From assembly GCA_947385505.1 (NCBI GenBank), contig CANDLP010000081.1, forward strand, positions 1 through 8,551: a stretch of DNA of 8,551 nucleotides. Reading direction: 5' to 3'. Both the position numbers and the translations under genes were made by a program. This document shows, piece after piece, positions 1-5,321 of the stretch (positions are counted from its first letter, which is position 1; each line of letters begins with the position of its first letter). The notes beneath the pieces are model-generated. The model worked only from the letters and a program-made list of their open reading frames with translations, had not been told where the DNA came from and searched no databases. This stretch comes from an uncultured Clostridia bacterium (GTDB lineage Bacteria > Bacillota > Clostridia > Oscillospirales > Ruminococcaceae).

Positions 1-1386
1 CTCTATATTCTGAGGAACAATCTTGACGGTATGAGTGTCCTTTTCGGCAAAGGAAGCGATCTCGGCTGACTCCGCGTAGTTGCCCCAGCCGCCGGGGAAG
101 CGGGTATCGACGCTGTTTACAAGAACGTCGTCGATGTATACGTCGAGTATTGTTCCGCCGCCTGTAACCTTACCGAACAGCAAACCTATATTTTTAGCTT
201 CCACATTTTCAAAAATAAGGCAGGTGTTTTCACCGTCAAAAAGCTTTGATCCTCTGGCAGTCCAGCAGCCTATGAAGTTGCCGAAATTATTGTCGGGTTT
301 GGAAGCAATTTTTTCGGAGGGATCATAAGCGTCGCTGTTGGCGGGAGTGATCAGTCGCGCGTCGGCGAATTTATCTTTGGTATAGGGCGTAGAGAAATCG
401 CTTTCGTCTCCTGTGATATTGTCCTTATTTTCGTTTACCGACGCTAAATAATGGGTTATAATGTCAGTAAGCACCTTGTGGCCCTGTGTGTTGGGGTGGA
501 TATTGTCATCGGAAATATCCGTCCACTTGATATATCCTTTATCTATAACCTCCAGAATGGCATTTCTGTAAGAAATAAAGGGAAGGTCATAACTCTTGGC
601 TATGTCGTAATGATAATTCTGGAAGGAGGTGCCGTTGTCCTGCGTCATGCCTATGCAAACAACTGCGGGAGCGCTTTCGGAGTTCCAGATTTTGCGCAGA
701 AGACTGTCATAGCTGTTGACATTCCGCACAGTGGCTTCGGTGGTGTCGTTTACGGAAAATTCGACAAAAACAATGTCGGGATTATTATCAAGCACGTCCC
801 TTTGAACCCTGTGAACGCCTATGTATGAGCCTGTGGCGCCGATACCCGCGCGCACGTAATTAATCGCGGAATCGGGATAGGTATCTTCAAACCAGTTTGT
901 AACGAGTCTTGCGTAACAGTCGTTGTCTCCCGCGCTGGAGCCTTGCGTAATGGAGCCGCCGATATAAGCCACGGTTATGGCTTCCCCAGCCGCCGCCTTT
1001 TTCATCGCTCCCGCCAATCTCACCTGATTTCCCGTATTAAGCTCGGACAGGGTTATCATTCTGTCGGTGAGAGCACCGCCTAATGAGTATACCGAATCCG
1101 CAGAGTCTTCGGCATAGGCGAAATCATCATTGCTTCCTACTGTGGGGGGAGTTTCGTTATCAAATATCACCCCGATATCGGCGGGAGTTTTTGAGCCTTC
1201 GCCGTTGTTTTCGTTTTCTTCCTCCTGTTTGGTTGCAGCTGCACCGGCGGCGTTCTCCGTGTCGTTTTCTTGAGCCGAAGCGGTGGTTGTGCCGCCGTCG
1301 CTGTCGGCATTGTCACCGCCGCAGCCTGCGGCGCCCAATAAGAACGCCGAAGCTAACATAATTGCCGTTATTTTTTTTAGTCTCAT
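1..1386 (-). CDS. SGNH/GDSL-family hydrolase lipoprotein (probable carbohydrate esterase), C-terminus cut by window edge
   Basis: The reading frame is open from 1386 to the left edge (462 residues visible, end missing). The N-terminus MRLKKITAIMLASAFLLGAAGC is a lipoprotein signal peptide with the lipidated Cys at residue 22, so the protein should be membrane-anchored outside the cell. Residues ~23-105 are an Asp/Thr/Glu/Asn-rich linker. The SGNH blocks follow in order: GGSITQG (nucleophile Ser145), RAGIGATGS (block II Gly), FVEFSVND (Asn213) and DDNIHPN (Asp294 and His297). A beta-rich C-terminal part after ~residue 330, with YIDDVLVNS and FPGGWGNY, looks like a jelly-roll accessory domain. 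The GGSIT form of block I is common in secreted clostridial carbohydrate esterases, so deacetylation of a plant or host glycan is a reasonable inference, but the substrate is unknown. An upstream in-frame ATG at 1392 abuts the GGAGGA site. ATG 1386 has a 6-nt gap and is preferred. Confidence 0.88.
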   Translation of the reverse strand, partial: MRLKKITAIMLASAFLLGAAGCGGDNADSDGGTTTASAQENDTENAAGAAATKQEEENENNGEGSKTPADIGVIFDNETPPTVGSNDDFAYAEDSADSVYSLGGALTDRMITLSELNTGNQVRLAGAMKKAAAGEAITVAYIGGSITQGSSAGDNDCYARLVTNWFEDTYPDSAINYVRAGIGATGSYIGVHRVQRDVLDNNPDIVFVEFSVNDTTEATVRNVNSYDSLLRKIWNSESAPAVVCIGMTQDNGTSFQNYHYDIAKSYDLPFISYRNAILEVIDKGYIKWTDISDDNIHPNTQGHKVLTDIITHYLASVNENKDNITGDESDFSTPYTKDKFADARLITPANSDAYDPSEKIASKPDNNFGNFIGCWTARGSKLFDGENTCLIFENVEAKNIGLLFGKVTGGGTILDVYIDDVLVNSVDTRFPGGWGNYAESAEIASFAEKDTHTVKIVPQNIE

Positions 1387-1404
1387 TTTCATTCCTCCGT
1401 AAAT

Positions 1405-1452
1405 TTATTTTTCAGCGAGGGGAGAATCCACCTCAAAATAATAATATAACAT
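1405..1452 (-). CDS. Possible 15-codon leader peptide upstream of the esterase (MLYYYFEVDSPLAEK)
   Basis: This is the counterpart, in the gene-proximal repeat unit, of the mini-ORF in the other units. The same AGGAG site and ATG are present, but the downstream sequence has diverged, giving 15 codons ending in TAA 18 bases before the esterase ATG at 1386. It contains three consecutive Tyr codons. The gap from GGAG to ATG is about 13 nt, which is long, so translation is uncertain. A regulatory leader role is inference only. Confidence 0.22.
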   Translation of the reverse strand: MLYYYFEVDSPLAEK

Positions 1453-1488
1453 TAAAATAAACTTCTCCTTTTTCCACTGTTTGAGGTT

Positions 1489-1516
1489 ATTATATCACAA
1501 AAAGAGAATTTTGCAA
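1489..1516 (-). promoter_or_regulatory. Extended -10 promoter in repeat unit 1, driving the esterase
   Basis: On the minus strand the -35 is TTGCAA (1511-1516), then a 16-bp spacer, then TGATATAAT, a perfect extended -10 (TATAAT at 1489-1494). The predicted start is near 1482, giving a leader of about 95 nt. No terminator hairpin lies between this promoter and the esterase start, so this copy is the natural promoter of that gene. Confidence 0.6.
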
Positions 1517-1526
1517 AGCAAAATTC
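1499..1526 (-). terminator. Hairpin plus U-run ending the unit 2 transcript
   Basis: Perfect 9-bp stem GAATTTTGC with a 3-nt loop (1506-1526), followed on the minus strand by TCTTTTT (1499-1505). The stem is AT-rich, so it may be leaky. The same bases supply the -35 of unit 1. Confidence 0.5.
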
Positions 1527-1590
1527 GATTCCGCTAAAATGATAAAATAACCTCGAACATTAAAATAAACTTCTCCTCTTTCCGCTGTTT
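1499..1590 (-). ncRNA. Predicted ~92-nt small transcript of repeat unit 2, with 8-codon ORF
   Basis: Bounded by the unit 2 promoter and the hairpin at 1506-1526. It contains GAGGAG, then ATG at 1558-1560 reading MFEVILSF and TAG (ORF 1534-1560). The Ser codon is TCA here but TCT in units 3 and 4, a synonymous change. The SD-to-ATG gap is ~12 nt, which is long. Whether it acts as RNA, as a peptide, or is only a repeat is unknown. Confidence 0.38.
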
Positions 1591-1596
1591 GAGGTT

Positions 1597-1624
1597 ATTA
1601 TATCACAAAAAGAGAATTTTACAA
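1597..1624 (-). promoter_or_regulatory. Promoter of repeat unit 2
   Basis: Minus strand -35 TTGTAA (1619-1624), 16-bp spacer, extended -10 TGATATAAT (hexamer 1597-1602). The -35 lies inside the 3' arm of the preceding unit's hairpin. Predicted start near 1590. Confidence 0.5.
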
Positions 1625-1634
1625 AGCAAAATTC
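1607..1634 (-). terminator. Hairpin plus U-run ending the unit 3 transcript
   Basis: Same hairpin at 1614-1634, followed by TCTTTTT. One substitution changes a G-C pair into a G-U wobble in minus-strand RNA, whereas in plus-strand RNA it would be an A-C mismatch. That weakly favours minus-strand function. Confidence 0.5.
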
Positions 1635-1698
1635 GATTCCGCTAAAAAGATAAAATAACCTCGAACATTAAAATAAATTTCTCCTCTTTCCGCTGTTT
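1607..1698 (-). ncRNA. Predicted ~92-nt small transcript of repeat unit 3, with 8-codon ORF
   Basis: Bounded by the unit 3 promoter and the hairpin at 1614-1634. The mini-ORF MFEVILSF-stop occupies 1642-1668. Confidence 0.38.
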
Positions 1699-1704
1699 GA
1701 GGTT

Positions 1705-1732
1705 ATTATATCACAAAAAGAGAATTTTGCAA
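1705..1732 (-). promoter_or_regulatory. Promoter of repeat unit 3
   Basis: Minus strand -35 TTGCAA (1727-1732), 16-bp spacer, extended -10 TGATATAAT (hexamer 1705-1710). Predicted start near 1698. Confidence 0.5.
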
Positions 1733-1742
1733 AGCAAAATTC
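1715..1742 (-). terminator. Hairpin plus U-run ending the unit 4 transcript
   Basis: Perfect 9-bp stem at 1722-1742 with an AAA/TTT loop, followed by TCTTTTT on the minus strand (1715-1721). Confidence 0.5.
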
Positions 1743-1806
1743 GACTCCGCTAAAAAGATAAAATAACCTCGAACATTAAAATAAATTTCTCCTCTTTCCG
1801 CTGTTT
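1715..1806 (-). ncRNA. Predicted ~92-nt small transcript of repeat unit 4, with 8-codon ORF
   Basis: Bounded by the unit 4 promoter and the hairpin at 1722-1742. The mini-ORF MFEVILSF-stop occupies 1750-1776. This is the most distal unit whose promoter is still intact. Confidence 0.38.
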
Positions 1807-1812
1807 GAGGTT

Positions 1813-1840
1813 ATTATATCACAAAAAGAAAATTTGTGCA
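1813..1840 (-). promoter_or_regulatory. Promoter of repeat unit 4
   Basis: The extended -10 TGATATAAT (hexamer 1813-1818) is intact. The sequence around the -35 has diverged from the other units, yet TGCACA (1835-1840) still matches four of six consensus positions at the same 16-bp spacing. Predicted start near 1806. Confidence 0.48.
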
Positions 1841-1879
1841 AGGCAAAATTTAATTCCTTTAAAGCGGCAAAATTACTTC

Positions 1880-1952
1880 AAATATTAAAGGGCTCTAAAA
1901 TAATTCTCTGCTCTTGCTGATGTATGAGGTCATGATCATACGCAAAAGCGTA
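1880..1952 (-). repeat. Decayed fifth repeat unit
   Basis: AATATTAAAG, then TAATTCTCTGCTCTTGCTG and ATGAGGTCATGATCATA, align loosely with the start, SD region and GAGGTTATTATATCA arm of the intact units. The TATAAT equivalent is lost. A 5-bp hairpin TACGC-AAAA-GCGTA (around 1938-1951) occupies roughly the place of the unit hairpin. This suggests the array decayed from its distal end. Between here and 2022 I see nothing else that can be supported. Confidence 0.45.
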
Positions 1953-2022
1953 CTATCCATTTGCCTAATCGGAGCACTCTACCTTGATCGGTATTGCCCA
2001 AACAATGGATCACCTTTGGTTA

Positions 2023-2916
2023 TTAGCATAAATCAAAAAAACTCAGCTGTTCTCCCATTTTCTTATCTTCAAATCTATACATATACTCGAAAATTTCATT
2101 ATTCCGATGTACCAATCCGTATTTTTTGCACTTATTATGAAAAAGCCTCATAAGCTCGCCGTTATTAAAGCTGTTGATTTCATAGCTCAGCCCGAAGGTT
2201 TTCTCATAAACCTCTCTGAGTCCTGGAAAATGATCGTCCAATTTTTTATAGAAAAACTCCCTATTGCCTGTTCTCAAAGTAACCCCCATACCGAAACAAA
2301 TAACCCCGTACACTCCCGCTTCAGCACAGTAGTCAAGTATTCCCGCGACATTTTCTTCGGTATCGTTAATAAAGGGCAGTATGGGAGAAAACCAGACAAC
2401 GGCGGGGATACCCGCTTCTTTAAGTTTTTTCAGCGCTTCAAACCTCTTCTTTGTTCCGCATACCTTAGGTTCTAATATCTTACATAATTTCTCATCTGCG
2501 GTAGTCAGAGTCATCTGTACCACCGCCTTCGTATTTTCGTTTATCCTTTGAAGCAAATCAATGTCCCTTAACACACGATCGGATTTTGTTTGAAGGCATA
2601 CGCCGAAGCCGTATTTTTCTATCAGCTCCAACGCTCCTCTGGTATATCCCAGTTTGTATTCCAAAGGAATATAGGGATCGGTCATTGCGCCCGTCCCTAT
2701 CATACACTTTTTCTTTTTGCGTTTTAAAGCTGTTTCAAGAAGCTCCAAAGCGTTTTCTTTGACTTCGATATCTTCAAAATCCCGTCCGTCCTCCGCCACA
2801 TGATAACAAAGACTTCTTGAATCACAGTAAATACATCCGTGGGAACAGCCTCTGTACAGATTCATTCCGTTTGTGGAGGATAAAATTCCTTTGGCTTTAA
2901 CAAAATGTAAATTCAT
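2023..2916 (-). CDS. SPL-family radical SAM protein
   Basis: This 297-residue protein carries the radical SAM cluster motif Cys24-x3-Cys28-x2-Cys31 in YRGCSHGCIYCDSRS, which ligates a [4Fe-4S] cluster for S-adenosylmethionine cleavage. The following segments fit the spore-photoproduct-lyase-like family (Rv2578c-type): GTGAMTDPYIPLE, LQTKSDRVLRDIDLL, MTLTTADEKLCKILEP, then RFEALKKLKEAGIPAVVWFSPILPFIND, and the C-terminal EQLSFFDL. Most members have no known substrate. True SPL repairs a DNA photodimer, and I cannot show that activity here. The protein should be cytoplasmic. It starts 9 bp after the stop of the NlpC/P60-like lipoprotein. Its AAGGA site lies just after that stop (TAAAAAGGAAATATG), so the two are likely co-transcribed and possibly translationally coupled. 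No clear intrinsic terminator follows it before the repeat array. Confidence 0.88.
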   Translation of the reverse strand: MNLHFVKAKGILSSTNGMNLYRGCSHGCIYCDSRSLCYHVAEDGRDFEDIEVKENALELLETALKRKKKKCMIGTGAMTDPYIPLEYKLGYTRGALELIEKYGFGVCLQTKSDRVLRDIDLLQRINENTKAVVQMTLTTADEKLCKILEPKVCGTKKRFEALKKLKEAGIPAVVWFSPILPFINDTEENVAGILDYCAEAGVYGVICFGMGVTLRTGNREFFYKKLDDHFPGLREVYEKTFGLSYEINSFNNGELMRLFHNKCKKYGLVHRNNEIFEYMYRFEDKKMGEQLSFFDLC

Positions 2917-2925
2917 ATTTCCTTT

Positions 2926-3654
2926 TTAAAACGTCTTTATACCAAACTGAAACGTTCTTTGATAGTAATTTGTGGTAATGTCGGTTTTGGAAACGGGACG
3001 ATCTTCGTCGGTGCTTACTATCATCATTCCGTCGCCTATGTATATTCCGCCGAAATCCGCTTTTCCGCTTCCTTCATACTCAAAAAACACCAGATATCCG
3101 GGCTGAAGTTCTTCAAACGTTACCTTTTCGCCCCATTCCGTTATTTCGTTGGTGAGTCGGGGGCAGTCTATGCCGTTTTGTCTCAGCACATAGTACATAA
3201 GTCCGGAGTTGTCAAAACCGGTATTCGGGTCAGCCCCTCCGAAATAAAACGGCTTTCCTTCCATAGACAGGGCAAGCTCGGCGATTCCGCTGCCGTTTCC
3301 GCTTATATCTGGTTCGGGCAGCAAAACTGCGGTGGTTTCGACAGTAGTTTCGGCGGTGGTTTCTTCTATGATTGAAGTTTCGGAACGCTCCGTCGTGCTC
3401 TCCTCGGATGTTTCAGCGCTTTCCTCCGCATCTGTCTGTTCAGTTGACTCCGGAGTGGTTTCAATCGGTTCCGTGCTTTCCGCAGGGGTAATTTCAGGCG
3501 TGGTTTGCGCTGACTCCGAAAGATCTATGCTTATTTGAGGAATATTGCTTTCGGGAGCGGTTTCCTCGTTTCCCCCTTCGGTAGAGCAGGCGGCGGTAAA
3601 GAAGAGCAGCGAAGCCGCCAGTACAGACGCCAATATCTTATTTGTTTTTTTCAT
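2926..3654 (-). CDS. Lipoprotein with a catalytically dead NlpC/P60 domain
   Basis: This is a 242-residue protein. The signal peptide MKKTNKILASVLAASLLFFTAAC has lipobox TAAC, with the lipidated Cys at residue 23. Residues 24-118 are a low-complexity Ser/Thr/Glu spacer of the sort that crosses the cell wall. Residues ~120-242 match the NlpC/P60 fold: FYFGGADPNTGFDNSGLMYYVL, PRLTNEITEWG, LQPGYLVFF, GGIYIGDGMMIVS. In active enzymes the core reads GFDCSGL, HVGIYIGDG and IHA. Here the nucleophile Cys is Asn149 (AAC), the His is Phe201 and the third triad position is Val213. It should therefore lack cysteine-peptidase activity and may instead bind peptidoglycan or a partner. AAGGA lies 11 nt upstream of the ATG. 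A strong promoter and an 11-bp-phased operator array precede it, and the radical SAM gene follows. A sequencing error is unlikely, because three separate catalytic positions differ. Confidence 0.85.
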   Translation of the reverse strand: MKKTNKILASVLAASLLFFTAACSTEGGNEETAPESNIPQISIDLSESAQTTPEITPAESTEPIETTPESTEQTDAEESAETSEESTTERSETSIIEETTAETTVETTAVLLPEPDISGNGSGIAELALSMEGKPFYFGGADPNTGFDNSGLMYYVLRQNGIDCPRLTNEITEWGEKVTFEELQPGYLVFFEYEGSGKADFGGIYIGDGMMIVSTDEDRPVSKTDITTNYYQRTFQFGIKTF

Positions 3655-3735
3655 ATTATAACCATTCCTTCCGTTTTTCCGCAGTATTCAGCAGTATGTA
3701 TATTATAATAAATTGCGGTTCATCTGACTGCTTAT

Positions 3736-3764
3736 ATAATACTCCGATTTATATATTAAGTCAA
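3736..3764 (-). promoter_or_regulatory. Sigma-A promoter of the lipoprotein/radical SAM operon
   Basis: Minus strand -35 TTGACT (3759-3764), 17-bp spacer, -10 TATTAT (3736-3741). The predicted start is near 3729, giving a leader of ~75 nt. The -35 shares its first base with the last operator repeat. Confidence 0.75.
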
Positions 3765-3824
3765 TTACAAAACGGTTACAATTTGTTTACAATTCGGTTA
3801 CAGTCTCTTTACAGTCTTTTTGCA
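3764..3824 (-). promoter_or_regulatory. WalR-type operator: six TGTAA boxes at 11-bp spacing
   Basis: On the minus strand: TGCAAA, TGTAAA, TGTAAC, TGTAAA, TGTAAC, TGTAAT, each separated by exactly 5 bases (plus-strand hexamers at 3819, 3808, 3797, 3786, 3775 and 3764). Five fit the published WalR/YycF consensus TGTWAH-N5-TGTWAH and one has a single change. The boxes run from about -35 to -95 of the predicted start, upstream of and touching the -35, which fits activation by an OmpR/PhoB-family response regulator. The WalR regulon in Bacillus and Staphylococcus is rich in cell-wall hydrolases, including NlpC/P60 proteins. The PhoP/PhoB families also use 11-bp repeats and remain an alternative. 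The distal boxes run into the 3' end of the transporter gene. Confidence 0.72.
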
Positions 3825-4972
3825 GTCGCTTTGTTCAGCAGCTCGGACATTGCCCCCAAAATCAAAGCAAATATTAAAAGATAGACGGGGTAAAGGAATA
3901 TCCCCGCATTATCCGCCAACACACCGAAAAAGGTAGGCATAAGGGTAGTTCCCGTGTAAGCGCATGCCATTTGTATTCCTATAATAGACTGTGAGTTTTC
4001 TTTGCCGAAGTTATCGGGCGTGGAGTGGATTATAGACGGGTATATCGGCGCACAGCCTATTCCGGTCACAACAAGTCCCGTTAAAGCGAAAATATCCGTT
4101 TCAAGGGGCATAAGTATCATTGCAACTCCCGCCGCCGCAGTACATACCCCTATTCTTATAAGCCTTTTATCGCCGAATTTTTCCGCAATAAAGCCGCAGG
4201 CAAAGCGCCCGGCGGTGATTCCGAAATAAAAAAGAGAGGCGAACATAGCGGCGGTTTCTTCCGAAGTGCCCCTGTATTCGCTTAGATAGCTGCTTGCCCA
4301 AAGTCCCGCGGTTGATTCCAGAGCGCAGTAGCAAAAAAAGGCCGCCATAACGAAAGGTACGCCTTTTATTTTAAAAGCTCCCTTCAGTCCAACTACATTA
4401 GTGTTGTGCTTGTCGGCTTTATCGTTTCTTTTTTTCCACAAAGGCAAGCTTAAGAACAATATTACCGTAAGCAATATCTGAAGCATTGATACCGAAAAAT
4501 ACCCCTTTTGCCATCCTAATCCGCCCGTCAGGCAAATGCCCATTATATACGGGCTTACGGAAGCTCCCACTCCCCAGAAGCAGTGGAGCCAGCTCATATG
4601 CTTAGAGGAAAAATGCAGCGCAACATAGTTGTTAAGCGCCGCGTCCACCGCTCCCGCTCCAAGTCCGTAAGGAACCGCAACAATGCAAAGAGCGGTGAAG
4701 GAATTGGCGGCTGAAAAGCCGAACAAAGCCGCGGCCGTCATAAAAACGCTTATGGCGGTAACAAGTCCGGCTCCTAATTTCCGAGTGAGAAAATCGGAAG
4801 CAAGACTGGAAAAAATTGTACCCAATGCAATTATCATGGAAATAATTCCCATATAGGACAAAGGTACGTTAAGCTCGGCGTACATGACGGGCCATGCGGA
4901 GCCTAAAAGCGAGTCGGGAAGCCCTAAGCTTATAAACGCCATGTATATTATTGCAATAAGAAGAGATGCCAT
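3809..4972 (-). CDS. MFS transporter, FHS-like (sugar permease type)
   Basis: This 387-residue hydrophobic protein has about twelve membrane segments in two halves around a cytoplasmic loop (KKRNDKADKHNT, ~residues 180-195). The first half contains GTIFSSLASDFLTRKLG and the second GRFACGFIAEKFGDKRL, the two pseudo-symmetric MFS loop motifs. The stretch DAALNNYVALHFSSKHMSW followed by LHCFWGVGAS is typical of the fucose/glucose/galactose:H+ symporter-like branch (GlcP-like), so a sugar or related solute is the best guess for substrate, but it cannot be assigned. Length is normal for the family. The start follows GAGGA by 10 nt. The gene begins 17 bp after the FlhB-like stop, so it is likely on the same transcript, although functional linkage is not obvious. 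Confidence 0.82.
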   Translation of the reverse strand: MASLLIAIIYMAFISLGLPDSLLGSAWPVMYAELNVPLSYMGIISMIIALGTIFSSLASDFLTRKLGAGLVTAISVFMTAAALFGFSAANSFTALCIVAVPYGLGAGAVDAALNNYVALHFSSKHMSWLHCFWGVGASVSPYIMGICLTGGLGWQKGYFSVSMLQILLTVILFLSLPLWKKRNDKADKHNTNVVGLKGAFKIKGVPFVMAAFFCYCALESTAGLWASSYLSEYRGTSEETAAMFASLFYFGITAGRFACGFIAEKFGDKRLIRIGVCTAAAGVAMILMPLETDIFALTGLVVTGIGCAPIYPSIIHSTPDNFGKENSQSIIGIQMACAYTGTTLMPTFFGVLADNAGIFLYPVYLLIFALILGAMSELLNKATAKRL

Positions 4973-4989
4973 TTGTGCATTTTCCTCAC

Positions 4990-5277
4990 TTATCTCATTT
5001 TTTTAAGGTCGTTTGCGTCATATACCACCTGCGCATAGATTGCCGCAACTACCTTATATAATTCGGGGGGCACATGCTCGCCCGCGCCTAACATTACCAG
5101 CAAAGCGGCTGCGCTGTCGTCGCGGTAAATGGGAACTCCGTTTTCGTCGGCTATATTCAGTATTTTTTTTGCCAGCTCGCCCATTCCCGAAGCTACCACT
5201 ATGGGGGCATAGTTAAGATCGGGGTTGTATTTCAGGGCTACGGCGGCGGATTTTCCGAAGGTCTTGTGTTTTGGCAT
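4990..5277 (-). CDS. Stand-alone FlhB C-terminal-domain protein (YlqH-like)
   Basis: This 95-residue protein matches the cytoplasmic C-terminal domain of FlhB/YscU type III export switch proteins: AVALKYNPDLNYAPIVVAS, GMGELAKKILNIADENGVPIY, then PPELYKVVAAIYAQVVYDAND. It lacks the four FlhB membrane helices and begins just after the place where the autocleavage motif NPTH would be, so it is a soluble, non-cleaved version. Such orphan proteins are widespread in Bacillota and often sit beside a FliK-like gene, as here (44-bp gap). By homology it could bind export substrates or a FliK-like ruler. The role is inferred. An in-frame TTG at 5283 abuts the SD. ATG 5277 lies 7 nt after GGAG and is the better start. 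Confidence 0.85.
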   Translation of the reverse strand: MPKHKTFGKSAAVALKYNPDLNYAPIVVASGMGELAKKILNIADENGVPIYRDDSAAALLVMLGAGEHVPPELYKVVAAIYAQVVYDANDLKKMR

Positions 5278-5321
5278 TGTCAATCTCCTTTACATATGAA
5301 AAATAAAAAGTAAACACGGTA

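Larger units (their letters stand above)
1448..1880 (-). repeat. Four tandem ~108-bp repeats, each a promoter/mini-ORF/hairpin unit
   Basis: Units begin at 1448, 1556, 1664 and 1772 (plus-strand AACATTAAAATAAA), exactly 108 bp apart. Units 1 and 2 differ at 4 positions and units 2 and 3 at 3. Unit 4 matches unit 3 over its first ~57 bases, then diverges after the A-run and gains one base. Each unit holds GAGGTTATTATATCA (1483-1497 in unit 1) facing its near-complement at 1540-1554, with a 9-bp hairpin GAATTTTGC-AAA-GCAAAATTC nested between. On the minus strand the order within the cycle is extended -10, SD-like GAGGAG, ATG with 8 codons and TAG, then hairpin plus U-run. The fourth unit keeps its promoter core, but its hairpin (1830-1851) is imperfect with a bulge. 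The array lies between the radical SAM stop and the esterase start. Confidence 0.93.

Noticed and set aside
451..828. 125-codon plus-strand ORF
   Set aside because: It is the antisense shadow of the SGNH hydrolase, whose catalytic blocks are clear on the minus strand.
1448..1880. CRISPR array
   Set aside because: The repeats are contiguous 108-bp units with near-identical content throughout. There are no short repeats separated by unique spacers and no cas genes.
1914..2153. 79-codon plus-strand ORF spanning the array end and the radical SAM 3' end
   Set aside because: It has no ribosome binding site or domain and overlaps a well-supported gene on the other strand.
3332..3538. 68-codon plus-strand Ser/Val-rich ORF
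   Set aside because: It is the complement of the Ser/Thr/Glu-rich linker of the lipoprotein. Low complexity keeps both strands open.
5278..5283. TTG start for the FlhB-like protein
   Set aside because: It directly abuts the Shine-Dalgarno site. ATG 5277 has proper 7-nt spacing.
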